A stretch of 48,807 nt of DNA, from NCBI GenBank assembly GCA_900318885.1, contig ONMN01000011.1, positions 1 to 48,807 on the forward strand. Direction: 5' to 3'. A program made the translations under genes and the position numbers. Numbering within the stretch: the stretch's first letter is position 1; each line of letters begins with the position of its first letter. The notes under the pieces were generated by a model that was given only the letters and a program-made list of their open reading frames with translations, made no database searches and was not told the origin of the DNA. Shown here piece by piece: positions 40,418-47,904 of this stretch. This DNA comes from an uncultured Prevotellaceae bacterium (lineage in GTDB: Bacteria; Bacteroidota; Bacteroidia; Bacteroidales; Bacteroidaceae).

Positions 40418-42876
40418 TTCTTCTGTCGGTTAAGCCATCGATAGACAGCGGGCTGTAAAACATAAGCTAAAACAACTGCCGAGAGCAGACCAACAAGCGT
40501 TGAGAATCCGACACTACGAATAGCAGGATGATTTGCGAGAAGCATGCTGCTGACGGTCGTTATCAGGGTGACGGCACTAAGGAGAATGGCTGTCTTATGA
40601 TAGTGTAGTTTGTTGTCGTTGTCAGACGTAAGCCCATTCATGACGAAGATGCTGTAGTCCACTCCGATACCGAAAATAAAAGTCGAGATGATGATGCTGA
40701 TGAGATTGAAGCGCACGTCGAACAATACCATTGCTCCAAGCACGATGAGCCAACTGAATAAAATCGGCATGAAGCCCAGCAAGGTGTGCTTAATGTTAAA
40801 ATGGAAACTCAGCAGCAACACGACAAAGACGAAAAGCATGGAAATCCACTGCAGCACGTTGAAGTCATCATTCATCTGGAGCAGCGTGTCGGTAGTATAG
40901 TAATAAGTGTCGAGCACCAGCAGATTGGGGTCGCTGGCAATGGCATCACAGATACGGATATAGTCGCTCTCGCTGCTGCGCACGGAGTCGTTGGCACAGC
41001 GTACAGAGGTAAAGCAAAGATAATCGTCGCCATACGAATGTTCCATCAGCGTCGACTGATAACCTGCGGGAATCAGCCCTGCGGCATAGAGCGAGTCTGG
41101 CTCGTAGTCGCGGGCAGCCGCTTCGAAGAAAGTATCGAAAGCCTCGGGAGTAAGGTCGGCCTGCGGAGCCGTCTGCGCTATCAGCATGCGCACCTTGCCG
41201 AGCCTATCCGGTGTCCAGTAATTCTTCCATGCATCGATGCGCTCCTGCTGAACATGCATGGGAACGAAAACCTGATTGGTATGAGTATAGTCCTTGACAA
41301 GACCGAGTTGCTGCAGCGAGTCGAGCTTACGGTCAAGGATGGCGAAATGGCTGATGGCCTCCTCCATCGTTTGGCCTTTACTGGCAAAGTATTTGGTCTT
41401 GTCGCCGGTATAGGTCTTGCTGCGAAGCAGATTTTCAGAGTGTTCGGTCATCGGGTCCTCGTAGCCCAGATTATGCATGTCGGCATCGAAACGAATGCCG
41501 CCCACAAGGTAGGCCCCTACTCCAACGACTATCACCAGACAAACAATGGCCAACAAGGGTTTGTTGCGGTCAAAGGGATAGCTGTTGATAGCCTCGATAA
41601 AGGCAGGGAAACCTTTTCCCTCTGACCTTTGACCTTTGACCTTTGACCCCTGCACCTCTAACAACTGCGGTATATAAACCAATGAGAACAGCGTCGTGCC
41701 GAGGATGGCAAAGGCGGCAAACAATCCGAAGTCCTGCAAAAGGGCGGTATTGATGAAGATAAGTCCTGCAAACGAACCGATGGTGGTGACACAGCCCAGC
41801 AAGACGGGCTTTACCTGGTCGCGCAGCAATTGCTCTCCATCAGCCACATACTGGTGATGGGTCAGAATATGGAGTACATAACTCAGGGCGACACCCAGCA
41901 CCACACCGCCTATGCCTAAAGCCAGCAACGAGAACTCCCCTTTCAGCCAATACATGATCGACAGGCCGAAGAGGGTGCCGAAGACAACTGGCAACAACAG
42001 CAGGGGAATGGTATCCCAACGACGAAAACAGACAAATAGGAATACCAAAACCAAAACGAGTGCCCCGGCAATGGTAGTCGTCAGGTCGCGCTTGATGGTC
42101 GTGGAGTTGTAATAACCGCTTGCAGGCGTGCCGTGATAACTGATGAGTACATCAGGATTGGTCGTGGCAAACTGCGCGATGAGTGTGTTCAACCGCTCAA
42201 AGAGTGCAGAACCTTGTCCTGTATTCGTCGAAGAGAAACGGGGTGTCAAAAAGGCGATGCACACCGTGGAATCGGGCACGAAGAAGTGGTTGTCAATGGT
42301 CTTATAACTGCCGGCACTCAACAATGGTGCCATCTGCTCAGCCAACACATTGCGCATGCCCAGCGGGTCCATCTCAATCAGTTCCGGAAACATCTCTCCC
42401 ACTTCGCTCAACAGGTCGTCGTGGTTTTCTTGCATCTGTTGGGCGAAGTGTTCACGTGTCAATAGTGAGTCGAAATGTGTGTATGCCGTAGTGTCGATAT
42501 AGGCTGGCAAATGCTCTGACAGATAGTCAATGCCGCTGGGTAGCAGGTCTTCATCCAAACGATAGAATAAGTCTTCTACCAGCATCGAATCTTGTTTGAG
42601 TGAGTCAGCAAATGCATCGCAGACTTGCGTCAGTTTCCCGACGTCACTCCCCTCAAACAGCACGAATGTCTTGTCCTTGATTTTCAGGTCGGCAAAGGCG
42701 AGTTTGGTCGTGCCGTCCTCATTCTTCGACGACGGCATCAGCTTGTTGATGTCCTCCTCCAAATGCAGTTGTGCGGCAAAATAGCCAAAGAAAGCGAACA
42801 AAGCTATCATCGACAGCCAGCAAATCAGTCGATGGTTGCGAAAATATCGATATATGTGAATGAAGAAACTTGTCAT
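40414..42876 (-). CDS. MMPL/RND-family exporter
   Basis: An 820-residue inner-membrane protein of the RND/MMPL type: one span, a large periplasmic domain (about 35-235), five or six clustered spans (about 255-410), a second periplasmic domain (about 455-620) and another cluster of spans to the C-terminus. Family landmarks include LVLVFLFVCFRRWDTIPLLLLP and FIFGIGVDYSIFVMNGL. MMPL exporters in aryl-polyene and mycobacterial lipid clusters move large lipids across the inner membrane. Overlaps its neighbours by 4 bases on both sides. The Gly/Lys-rich KVKGQRSEGKG linker at about 412-423 is encoded by heptamer repeats. Confidence 0.88.
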   Translation of the reverse strand: MTSFFIHIYRYFRNHRLICWLSMIALFAFFGYFAAQLHLEEDINKLMPSSKNEDGTTKLAFADLKIKDKTFVLFEGSDVGKLTQVCDAFADSLKQDSMLVEDLFYRLDEDLLPSGIDYLSEHLPAYIDTTAYTHFDSLLTREHFAQQMQENHDDLLSEVGEMFPELIEMDPLGMRNVLAEQMAPLLSAGSYKTIDNHFFVPDSTVCIAFLTPRFSSTNTGQGSALFERLNTLIAQFATTNPDVLISYHGTPASGYYNSTTIKRDLTTTIAGALVLVLVFLFVCFRRWDTIPLLLLPVVFGTLFGLSIMYWLKGEFSLLALGIGGVVLGVALSYVLHILTHHQYVADGEQLLRDQVKPVLLGCVTTIGSFAGLIFINTALLQDFGLFAAFAILGTTLFSLVYIPQLLEVQGSKVKGQRSEGKGFPAFIEAINSYPFDRNKPLLAIVCLVIVVGVGAYLVGGIRFDADMHNLGYEDPMTEHSENLLRSKTYTGDKTKYFASKGQTMEEAISHFAILDRKLDSLQQLGLVKDYTHTNQVFVPMHVQQERIDAWKNYWTPDRLGKVRMLIAQTAPQADLTPEAFDTFFEAAARDYEPDSLYAAGLIPAGYQSTLMEHSYGDDYLCFTSVRCANDSVRSSESDYIRICDAIASDPNLLVLDTYYYTTDTLLQMNDDFNVLQWISMLFVFVVLLLSFHFNIKHTLLGFMPILFSWLIVLGAMVLFDVRFNLISIIISTFIFGIGVDYSIFVMNGLTSDNDNKLHYHKTAILLSAVTLITTVSSMLLANHPAIRSVGFSTLVGLLSAVVLAYVLQPAVYRWLNRQKK
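41621..41653. repeat. CTTTGAC heptamer tandem repeat in the MMPL gene
   Basis: GACCTTTGACCTTTGACCTTTGACC repeats a 7-base unit between 41624 and 41648, giving the cytoplasmic linker QGSKVKGQRSEGKG. The 21-base multiple keeps the frame. Similar KVKGQ-type linkers recur in Bacteroidetes proteins as far as I recall, which suggests a shared slippage mechanism. Confidence 0.85.
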
Positions 42877-43298
42877 TGCTGCACAAATATCTTAAGTTGC
42901 GCCTTGGCTATCATTTCCTTGCCAATACGACTCTCACCGCTAGCAATAGTCACATTGCCGAACGTAAAGCCGAATTCGATGGACGTTTCTATCCTCTCGT
43001 CCAGGCGAGGGCGACGCTGACATTCGAAACGTTTCACCTCACCGATAAGACCCACGGGGGGATTGTCAAAATGCTGATTCAGTATCTGACAGCCCATCAT
43101 TGCCGAGCACGACTGGGCGATATGCTCTATCAGACATGTCTCGGAGATGGTGCCGTCGGGCAGCATGAAATAATTGTCAGCGCGGACGGTGAGAGCGGTG
43201 ACGGCATGGGTGTCGTCACACGTCTCAATCTCGTCCAGCATGATGAATGGTTCACGCTGCGGAATCACCTGTTTGATGTCTTCGTCTTTCAGCTTCAT
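42873..43298 (-). CDS. hotdog-fold 3-hydroxyacyl-ACP dehydratase-like protein
   Basis: A 141-residue FabZ/FabA-superfamily protein. QREPFIMLDEIE at the N-terminus, TCLIEHIAQSCSAMMG with the catalytic Glu58 position, and VGLIGEVKRFECQRRPRLDERIETSIEF are recognisable. It should dehydrate the beta-hydroxyacyl intermediate. The expected GHFPG histidine motif of FabZ is absent: the aligned stretch reads NYFMLPDGTIS. Dehydratases of aryl-polyene clusters also diverge here, so the enzyme may use another residue or be inactive. ATGA overlaps on both sides. Confidence 0.8.
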   Translation of the reverse strand: MKLKDEDIKQVIPQREPFIMLDEIETCDDTHAVTALTVRADNYFMLPDGTISETCLIEHIAQSCSAMMGCQILNQHFDNPPVGLIGEVKRFECQRRPRLDERIETSIEFGFTFGNVTIASGESRIGKEMIAKAQLKIFVQQ

Positions 43299-43540
43299 GC
43301 AGGAATGTTCTGTTCAATGTAGTCGTATAAATCATTGAAAGTCTGGATTTTGTGCAATTCTGATACAGGAATGGTTACCTTATAGTTCACCTGCAGCAGT
43401 GCCACCATATCCACCAGACTCAGACTGTCAAGACTCAAAGTTTCCTTGATGTTTGCATCCGGAGTGATGTCACTTACCTCTACTTCAAACTCACCTGCGA
43501 GCAGCTCATTAACCTGCTCAATAATTTCATTTCTTGTCAT
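43295..43540 (-). CDS. acyl carrier protein
   Basis: An 81-residue ACP. The phosphopantetheine serine is Ser39 in LSLDSLSLVDMVALL. The DSL motif, acidic helix II, and C-terminal YIEQNIPA are as expected. It is distinct from the housekeeping AcpP, which normally sits beside fabF. The start overlaps nothing upstream: 184 bases separate it from the ketosynthase stop, including a MITE-like inverted repeat. The 3' end overlaps the dehydratase by 4 bases. Confidence 0.92.
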   Translation of the reverse strand: MTRNEIIEQVNELLAGEFEVEVSDITPDANIKETLSLDSLSLVDMVALLQVNYKVTIPVSELHKIQTFNDLYDYIEQNIPA

Positions 43541-43596
43541 AATTAATTTTTACTGTTTTAATTTTATAATGTTTTAATTTAAGTTTCGCATTCGCT

Positions 43597-43711
43597 CAAC
43601 TCTTTTGGAGTTAAGGAGTTATGACATCAGTCTAGTATCTCCTCATCCTCCATGGAATTATCAGTGTAATGGGTATTGTCTTAACTCCATAACTCCTTTA
43701 ACTCGAAAGTT
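43597..43711. repeat. MITE-like inverted repeat between ketosynthase and ACP genes
   Basis: CAACTCTTTTGGAGTTAAGG and the following AGTTATG (left end, 43597-43623) are near-complementary to 43688-43711, with 16 of 17 bases pairing in the core (43608-43623 with 43688-43704). The ends are flanked by a 13-base direct repeat AATGTTTTAATTT at 43568-43580 and 43713-43725. The interior, 64 bases, codes for nothing I can support. The arrangement looks like a small mobile element or a long hairpin. Confidence 0.7.
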
Positions 43712-43724
43712 GAATGTTTTAATT

Positions 43725-44945
43725 TTACATGTTCTTCACTATCAGCGTCGAATTGGTTCCTCCGAAACCGAACGAGTTGCTCAGGAACTGGTCGAAGGCA
43801 ATCTCCTTGGTCTCACCCAGCACATTGATGCAGGCCGTCTCTTCGTCGGGATTCTCGAAATTCACGTTGCCGGCAATGAAGCCGTTCTTCATCATCAGCA
43901 TCGAATAGATAATCTCCGAAGCACCAGCCATCCACATCTCGTGACCCGTCTGACTCTTCGTCGAAGTCACGGGCACATTACATTCGCCAAAGAACTGGGC
44001 GATGGCCTGAGCCTCACGGGCATCACCAATCTTCGTCGAGGTGGCATGGGCGTTCACATAGCCAATCTCCTTCGGGCTAACACCGGCGTCCTTCAGACAC
44101 AGCTCCAGCGAACGGGCAGGACCAGCCACATTAGGTGTCGAGATATGGTCACCATTGCCCGAGAATCCCCAGCCTACGATTTCTGCCAGGATGGGAGCAC
44201 CACGGCGGACGGCACTCTCGTAACTCTCCAGTATCACCGTTGCAGCACCACCGCCCGGCACTAGTCCGTTACGGTCGCGGTCGAAGGGACGGCTGGCCTT
44301 AGTGGCGTCATCGTCGTCGCGCAAGGCAAACGACTGGATGCCGTCGAACGATGCCACGCCATACATGTTGGCCTCCTGAGCACCGCCACAGACCACACAC
44401 TCCTGCAGGCCGTTGCGGATGAGCAATGCACCCAGTCCGATTGACTGTGAACCGCTGGCACAAGCCGCAGAGGCTGTCAGATTGATACCCTTCAGATGAA
44501 ACAGGCATGCCAGGTTCATCGTCACCGTCGAGTTCATCGACTGGAAGATGGCACCACTGCCACAGGCGGCCGTCGAACCGCAATTGCGGAACTTATCGAG
44601 GGCAAGCATCGTAGCCTCGGCTACGGAGTCGTTACCATAAATGATACCCACCTCATGCTGGTCGATATAGTCCTGATCCATGCGGGCAGCCTCCAAGGCG
44701 TCTTTCGTAGCCATATAGGCATACTGTGCCTCCTCGGGCATAAACTGCCGCTGGTTGCGACCGATAAACGGTTTCAAGTCAGGTCGCGGCACATTGGCTG
44801 TAAACGGTGAGCGGAAGCCCGCATCGACACGTTCCTGACTCTTGATGATTCCACTCTTTCCTTCATACAGGGACTGGCGCACCTCGTCGAGCGTTACGCC
44901 CAGACACGACCATATTCCCATTCCTGTAATTACTACGCGATTCAT
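43725..44945 (-). CDS. beta-ketoacyl-ACP synthase (KAS II/aryl-polyene type)
   Basis: A 406-residue condensing enzyme of the thiolase fold. The Cys-His-His triad is complete: Cys162 in TASAACASGSQS, His300 in NAHATST, His335 in KSQTGHEMWMAGA. The GFGGTNSTL C-terminal motif is present. It elongates acyl chains on the ACP encoded 184 bases downstream. The GHEMWM sequence differs from the usual GHxxGAAG and resembles aryl-polyene ketosynthases in my memory only. No partner chain-length factor is adjacent. Preceded by repeats that provide AAGGAG-like ribosome sites. Confidence 0.9.
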   Translation of the reverse strand: MNRVVITGMGIWSCLGVTLDEVRQSLYEGKSGIIKSQERVDAGFRSPFTANVPRPDLKPFIGRNQRQFMPEEAQYAYMATKDALEAARMDQDYIDQHEVGIIYGNDSVAEATMLALDKFRNCGSTAACGSGAIFQSMNSTVTMNLACLFHLKGINLTASAACASGSQSIGLGALLIRNGLQECVVCGGAQEANMYGVASFDGIQSFALRDDDDATKASRPFDRDRNGLVPGGGAATVILESYESAVRRGAPILAEIVGWGFSGNGDHISTPNVAGPARSLELCLKDAGVSPKEIGYVNAHATSTKIGDAREAQAIAQFFGECNVPVTSTKSQTGHEMWMAGASEIIYSMLMMKNGFIAGNVNFENPDEETACINVLGETKEIAFDQFLSNSFGFGGTNSTLIVKNM

Positions 44946-44961
44946 AATATCTATTATTAAA

Positions 44962-44992
44962 CTTCTTAACTCCTTAACTTCTTAACTCCTTA
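44962..44992. repeat. 16-bp repeat CTTCTTAACTCCTTAA x2
   Basis: Copies at 44962-44977 and 44978-44992. On the minus strand they read TTAAGGAGTTAAGAAG twice, a doubled Shine-Dalgarno-like block before the ketosynthase ATG (44945). The repeat also encodes the last residues (KELRS) and stop of the GNAT-like gene. The same GAGTTAAGGAGTT motif forms the arms of the element at 43597-43711. Confidence 0.8.
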
Positions 44993-46113
44993 CAATAGCA
45001 CCTGCGGCGCTTGACCGTCTCCGGGTGCAGCGGCTTCCACTGCGACAGTTCACGAACGTTGTCCTCCAACTGCGGGCCCGTCTCAGCCCAGCGGAATCCA
45101 TATTTATTATAAATAGGTATGAGGTCTTCGAAGAACAACGCGTTCACGCCATAGCCCTGCAGGTCGGGACGCACGGCAATCAACAGCATCTCGGCATTGT
45201 CCTCACACTTCCACTTCAGCGCCTTCAACAGATGATACCACCCAAACGGCCACAGGCTGCCATCCGCCTTGCGCATGGCCTGCGAAAGAGCGCCCATCGT
45301 AACGGCAACGCCCACGACGTTGTCCTTGTCGTCCACGACGACAGGCATGAGATGCAAGTCAACAACGGGCAGGTATTTGTGTACGAACTCGTCCACCTGC
45401 TCGTCCGAGAATCTGGTAAATCCGAACAACGGCGCGTAGGCCTCGTTCAACAAGTCGAAGACCTTCTTGCCATAGTCCTCGCGAACCATTCGGCTAGTGA
45501 CCTTGATAACCCTCAGCCCCATCTGTTCCCTGCAATACTGAGCTACGCGCTGGTATCTGGCGGGAACCTCCTCAGGCACATTGATGCGAATCTGCACCCA
45601 GTCCACCTCCTTCTCCAGTCCTAAAGCCTCCATGTGGCGGGGATAGTAGTTATGGTTATAGATGGTGTTGGGCGAACCCATCATGTCGAAATCTTCAACC
45701 AGCATACCTTCCTTGTCGAAGTCGGTAATGCCCAGCGGACCCTGGATGCGCGTCATGCCATACGACCGTCCCCACTCGGAAACAGCATCTATCAAGGCTC
45801 TCGACACGTCCTGGTCGTCAATGAATTCTATCATCGAGAATCGCACGCATTTCGTCTGCCACTTCTCGTTGGCACGCTGGTTGATGATGCCCACGATGCG
45901 ACCTACAGGCTTTCCGTCCTGATAGGCCACGAAGGGCTGGAGACGCAATGCGCCCTGCTCGGCCTTTGTCTTTTCCGGGTCAATCTGCGTACGGACCTCG
46001 CTCCGCATGTCAGGCACATATTGCGGACAATCGCGATAGATGCGGTCGGTCAGATGAACGAAATCATTCACCTCCTTCCGGCACGTCACTTTTGTCACCT
46101 CTATCTTATTCAT
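44974..46113 (-). CDS. GNAT-like acyltransferase family protein
   Basis: A 379-residue protein of a large uncharacterised Bacteroidetes acetyltransferase-like family. The N-terminal half has PFVAYQDGKPVGRIVGIINQ (GNAT motif A-like), and GMTRIQGPLGITDFDKEGMLVEDFD and PNTIYNHNYYPRHMEALGLEKE are conserved family stretches. The C-terminal half (about 200-379) has a second GNAT-like fold with RPDLQGYGVNALFFEDLIPIYNKYGF. Substrate unknown. It is the first gene of the acyl cluster transcript. It may be a bystander, or it may acylate the polyene head. Confidence 0.8.
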   Translation of the reverse strand: MNKIEVTKVTCRKEVNDFVHLTDRIYRDCPQYVPDMRSEVRTQIDPEKTKAEQGALRLQPFVAYQDGKPVGRIVGIINQRANEKWQTKCVRFSMIEFIDDQDVSRALIDAVSEWGRSYGMTRIQGPLGITDFDKEGMLVEDFDMMGSPNTIYNHNYYPRHMEALGLEKEVDWVQIRINVPEEVPARYQRVAQYCREQMGLRVIKVTSRMVREDYGKKVFDLLNEAYAPLFGFTRFSDEQVDEFVHKYLPVVDLHLMPVVVDDKDNVVGVAVTMGALSQAMRKADGSLWPFGWYHLLKALKWKCEDNAEMLLIAVRPDLQGYGVNALFFEDLIPIYNKYGFRWAETGPQLEDNVRELSQWKPLHPETVKRRRCYCKELRS

Positions 46114-46139
46114 CCGTTGTTCTTTTATTTAATTGCGCG

Positions 46140-46171
46140 CAAAGGTACGAATAAACGAGCAAAGAACCAAA
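46140..46171 (-). promoter_or_regulatory. complete promoter of the acyl cluster
   Basis: On the minus strand: TTTG (46168-46171), 20 bases, TACCTTTG (46140-46147), 26 bases before the GNAT-like ATG. It separates the cluster from the LUD gene upstream. Confidence 0.85.
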
Positions 46172-46276
46172 GGAAAACATGTTTTTCTTTGTTCTTTCGA
46201 GTGAAAGTAGCTTCTCACGTAGTGAAAAGGTACAAAATTTTTCCCATTTCGGACATTCGCACCCCGCAAACATCCA

Positions 46277-46912
46277 TCAATATCCGAGACTCTCACCTAC
46301 CAGCACGACGGCATGGCGGCCTCGCGGTGAGTTCCTAAGGAAGTGGACGTAATTGCAGATGGATTCGGGCGAGTTGCAGTTATGACACACACCGTCCGTC
46401 TGGCAAGGAGTCTTGATGTCGAAGCGCGCTGCATTGATGGGCGATGCCGTGCTGCGGGCCCTGGCAAGAGCAGCCTCCACGTTCTGCGCCACCTTGTTCA
46501 GGCCGATGACGAAAATCACCTTCTTAGGTCCCCACGTGATGGCAGCCACGCGATTGCCGTTGCCGTCGATGTTCACGATGACACCGTCCTCAGAGATGGC
46601 GTTGGCGCTGGACAGATAGACATCTGCCGAGAACGCCCTGAGATACATCGCCTGCTTCTCCTCCGGCGTTTCTACGAGGTCTCGGTCGAGCACCTCCAGC
46701 GTGCCACGATCCTTGAGATACTGCGGAATACCCATATCGCGGACAGTCATCGTGCCGCCCCATGTCACACTACTTCCGTCCTCAATGAGTTCGGAGACTT
46801 TCTTCACAGCCTCTTCCGCCGTCGCACAATAGAAACCCTCTATGTGGCGACGCTTCAGGTTCTTGATAATCGTCTGAGCCAAACGCTCATTTCTTTGTTC
46901 TTGTGGTGTCAT
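46277..46912 (-). CDS. LUD-domain protein (lactate-utilisation/YkgG type)
   Basis: A 211-residue protein of the LUD (DUF162/DUF1121) family: ASAEEAVKKV-type helix, SVTWGGTMTVRDMGI, LSSANAISEDGVIVNIDGNGNRVAAITWGPKKVIFVIG, and a C-terminal Cys-rich motif CQTDGVCHNCNSPESICN. LutC-like members accompany lactate oxidation, but stand-alone LUD proteins such as this are common in Bacteroidetes and have unknown roles. No lutA or lutB homologue is near. A promoter-like TACCTTCG (one mismatch) precedes it. Confidence 0.9.
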   Translation of the reverse strand: MTPQEQRNERLAQTIIKNLKRRHIEGFYCATAEEAVKKVSELIEDGSSVTWGGTMTVRDMGIPQYLKDRGTLEVLDRDLVETPEEKQAMYLRAFSADVYLSSANAISEDGVIVNIDGNGNRVAAITWGPKKVIFVIGLNKVAQNVEAALARARSTASPINAARFDIKTPCQTDGVCHNCNSPESICNYVHFLRNSPRGRHAVVLVGESLGY

Positions 46913-46964
46913 ATATACTACCGTTTCTTTTCACGAATCTTATCTATTCATTTGCAATTTCGTG

Positions 46965-46972
46965 CGAAGGTA
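46965..46972 (-). promoter_or_regulatory. imperfect -7 box of the LUD gene
   Basis: TACCTTCG on the minus strand, one base from TAnnTTTG, 52 bases before the LUD ATG. Confidence 0.4.
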
Positions 46973-47030
46973 CGAAAAAAAAACGAGCCCACCAAACGAT
47001 GAGCCCGAATTTTTCAATTAGCTGGTTCCG

Positions 47031-47642
47031 TTAATTCTGGTCCATGCCGCCACCGGGGTTACCGCCACCGCCGCCGTTGTCGCCACCTCCGTTGTCACCG
47101 CCAGTGTTGGTTCCGCCGTTGTCACCGCCGGTATTGGTTCCGCCACCATTCGTGGGATTCGTGGGATTCGTGTTCGAACTACCACCGCCCGTGGTTCCGT
47201 TGTTCTCGCCCTTGGCTGCGGCGTCCTTCTTCAACTCCTCACGGGTGAAGTCGCCTGTCGACTGAGCCAGCAACTTGATGACCTTCACTGCCGGACCGGT
47301 CTTGTCGCCGTCCTTCAGCGTGCCAAGCGTGGCGGTCGCAACCTTGTCGGTCTGAGCGTCGTAGAGCGTGTCAAGCCCGTTGCCCTCCACGGTGGCCTTA
47401 AAGATGGCCAGATTGTTGATTTTGACGGTGTTACCCATCAGCACCTGCTCACGGATGCACTTCACGAAGTCAATCAGGATACCCGTGATGGATCCCTCGG
47501 AGAACATCGTGTTGTGCTCAGCCATGTGCTGCGCCATGTCCTGAACGGACAACTCCTGTTTGTAATCTACGCGAGCGTAGATCTTGCCTGCCTGCTCCGA
47601 TTGGCTGGTTTCAGACACTTTTGAAAGATACAGTTCAATCAT
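47031..47642 (-). CDS. HU-like DNA-binding protein with Gly/Asn-rich tail
   Basis: 203 residues from ATG at 47640-47642. The first 120 have the HU-related domain of Bacteroidales DNABII-like proteins (often about 150 residues): an N-terminal strand MIELYLSKVSE, helices around LSVQDMAQHMAEHNTMFSEGSITGILIDFVKCIREQVLMGN in two pieces, and strands with VKINNLAIFKATVEG. A 55-residue tail (from about 146) of Gly, Asn, Thr and Asp (NPTNPTNGGGTNTGGDNGG) is encoded by 9- and 27-bp repeats. The tail is probably disordered and of variable length among strains. The upstream in-frame start at 47705 is rejected because the promoter lies at 47729-47760 with the leader between. Confidence 0.85.
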   Translation of the reverse strand: MIELYLSKVSETSQSEQAGKIYARVDYKQELSVQDMAQHMAEHNTMFSEGSITGILIDFVKCIREQVLMGNTVKINNLAIFKATVEGNGLDTLYDAQTDKVATATLGTLKDGDKTGPAVKVIKLLAQSTGDFTREELKKDAAAKGENNGTTGGGSSNTNPTNPTNGGGTNTGGDNGGTNTGGDNGGGDNGGGGGNPGGGMDQN

Positions 47643-47728
47643 AATGTTTTGTTGTGTTTTTTGTGGTATTAAATTACTGTGCGACTGAATACACCGGCCA
47701 GCCACTTACCGCTCTCTATTACAATTGC

Positions 47729-47760
47729 AAAGGTACGAAATAATTTTCATATATGCAAAT
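47729..47760 (-). promoter_or_regulatory. complete promoter of the HU-like gene
   Basis: On the minus strand: TTTG (47757-47760), 20 bases, TACCTTTG (47729-47736), 86 bases before the ATG. It diverges from the HEPN promoter 110 bases away. Confidence 0.85.
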
Positions 47761-47867
47761 ATTTTCGCAACTTTTTTCAACTAAATTTTGAAGAATCCTA
47801 TGGCGGGGATTCGTTATACTTTGTTACTTTTTTCCGCGCGATAGCAAAGAATTTGCGAAAAGTTTCG

Positions 47868-47875
47868 TATCTTTG
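47868..47875 (+). promoter_or_regulatory. -7 box of the HEPN/nucleotidyltransferase pair
   Basis: TATCTTTG, 29 bases before the chosen HEPN ATG. The predicted transcript start lies at or just before the palindrome at 47880-47889. No TTTG at the exact -33 spacing. Confidence 0.7.
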
Positions 47876-47879
47876 CAGC

Positions 47880-47889
47880 GTGAATTCAC
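47880..47889. promoter_or_regulatory. palindrome GTGAATTCAC, possible operator
   Basis: A perfect 10-bp palindrome between the -7 box and the HEPN start codon, where an autorepressor of the pair could bind. Part of it (TGAATTCACT) recurs at 48772-48781, after the pair. Confidence 0.5.
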
Positions 47890-47904
47890 TAAATGACAGC
47901 GAAT

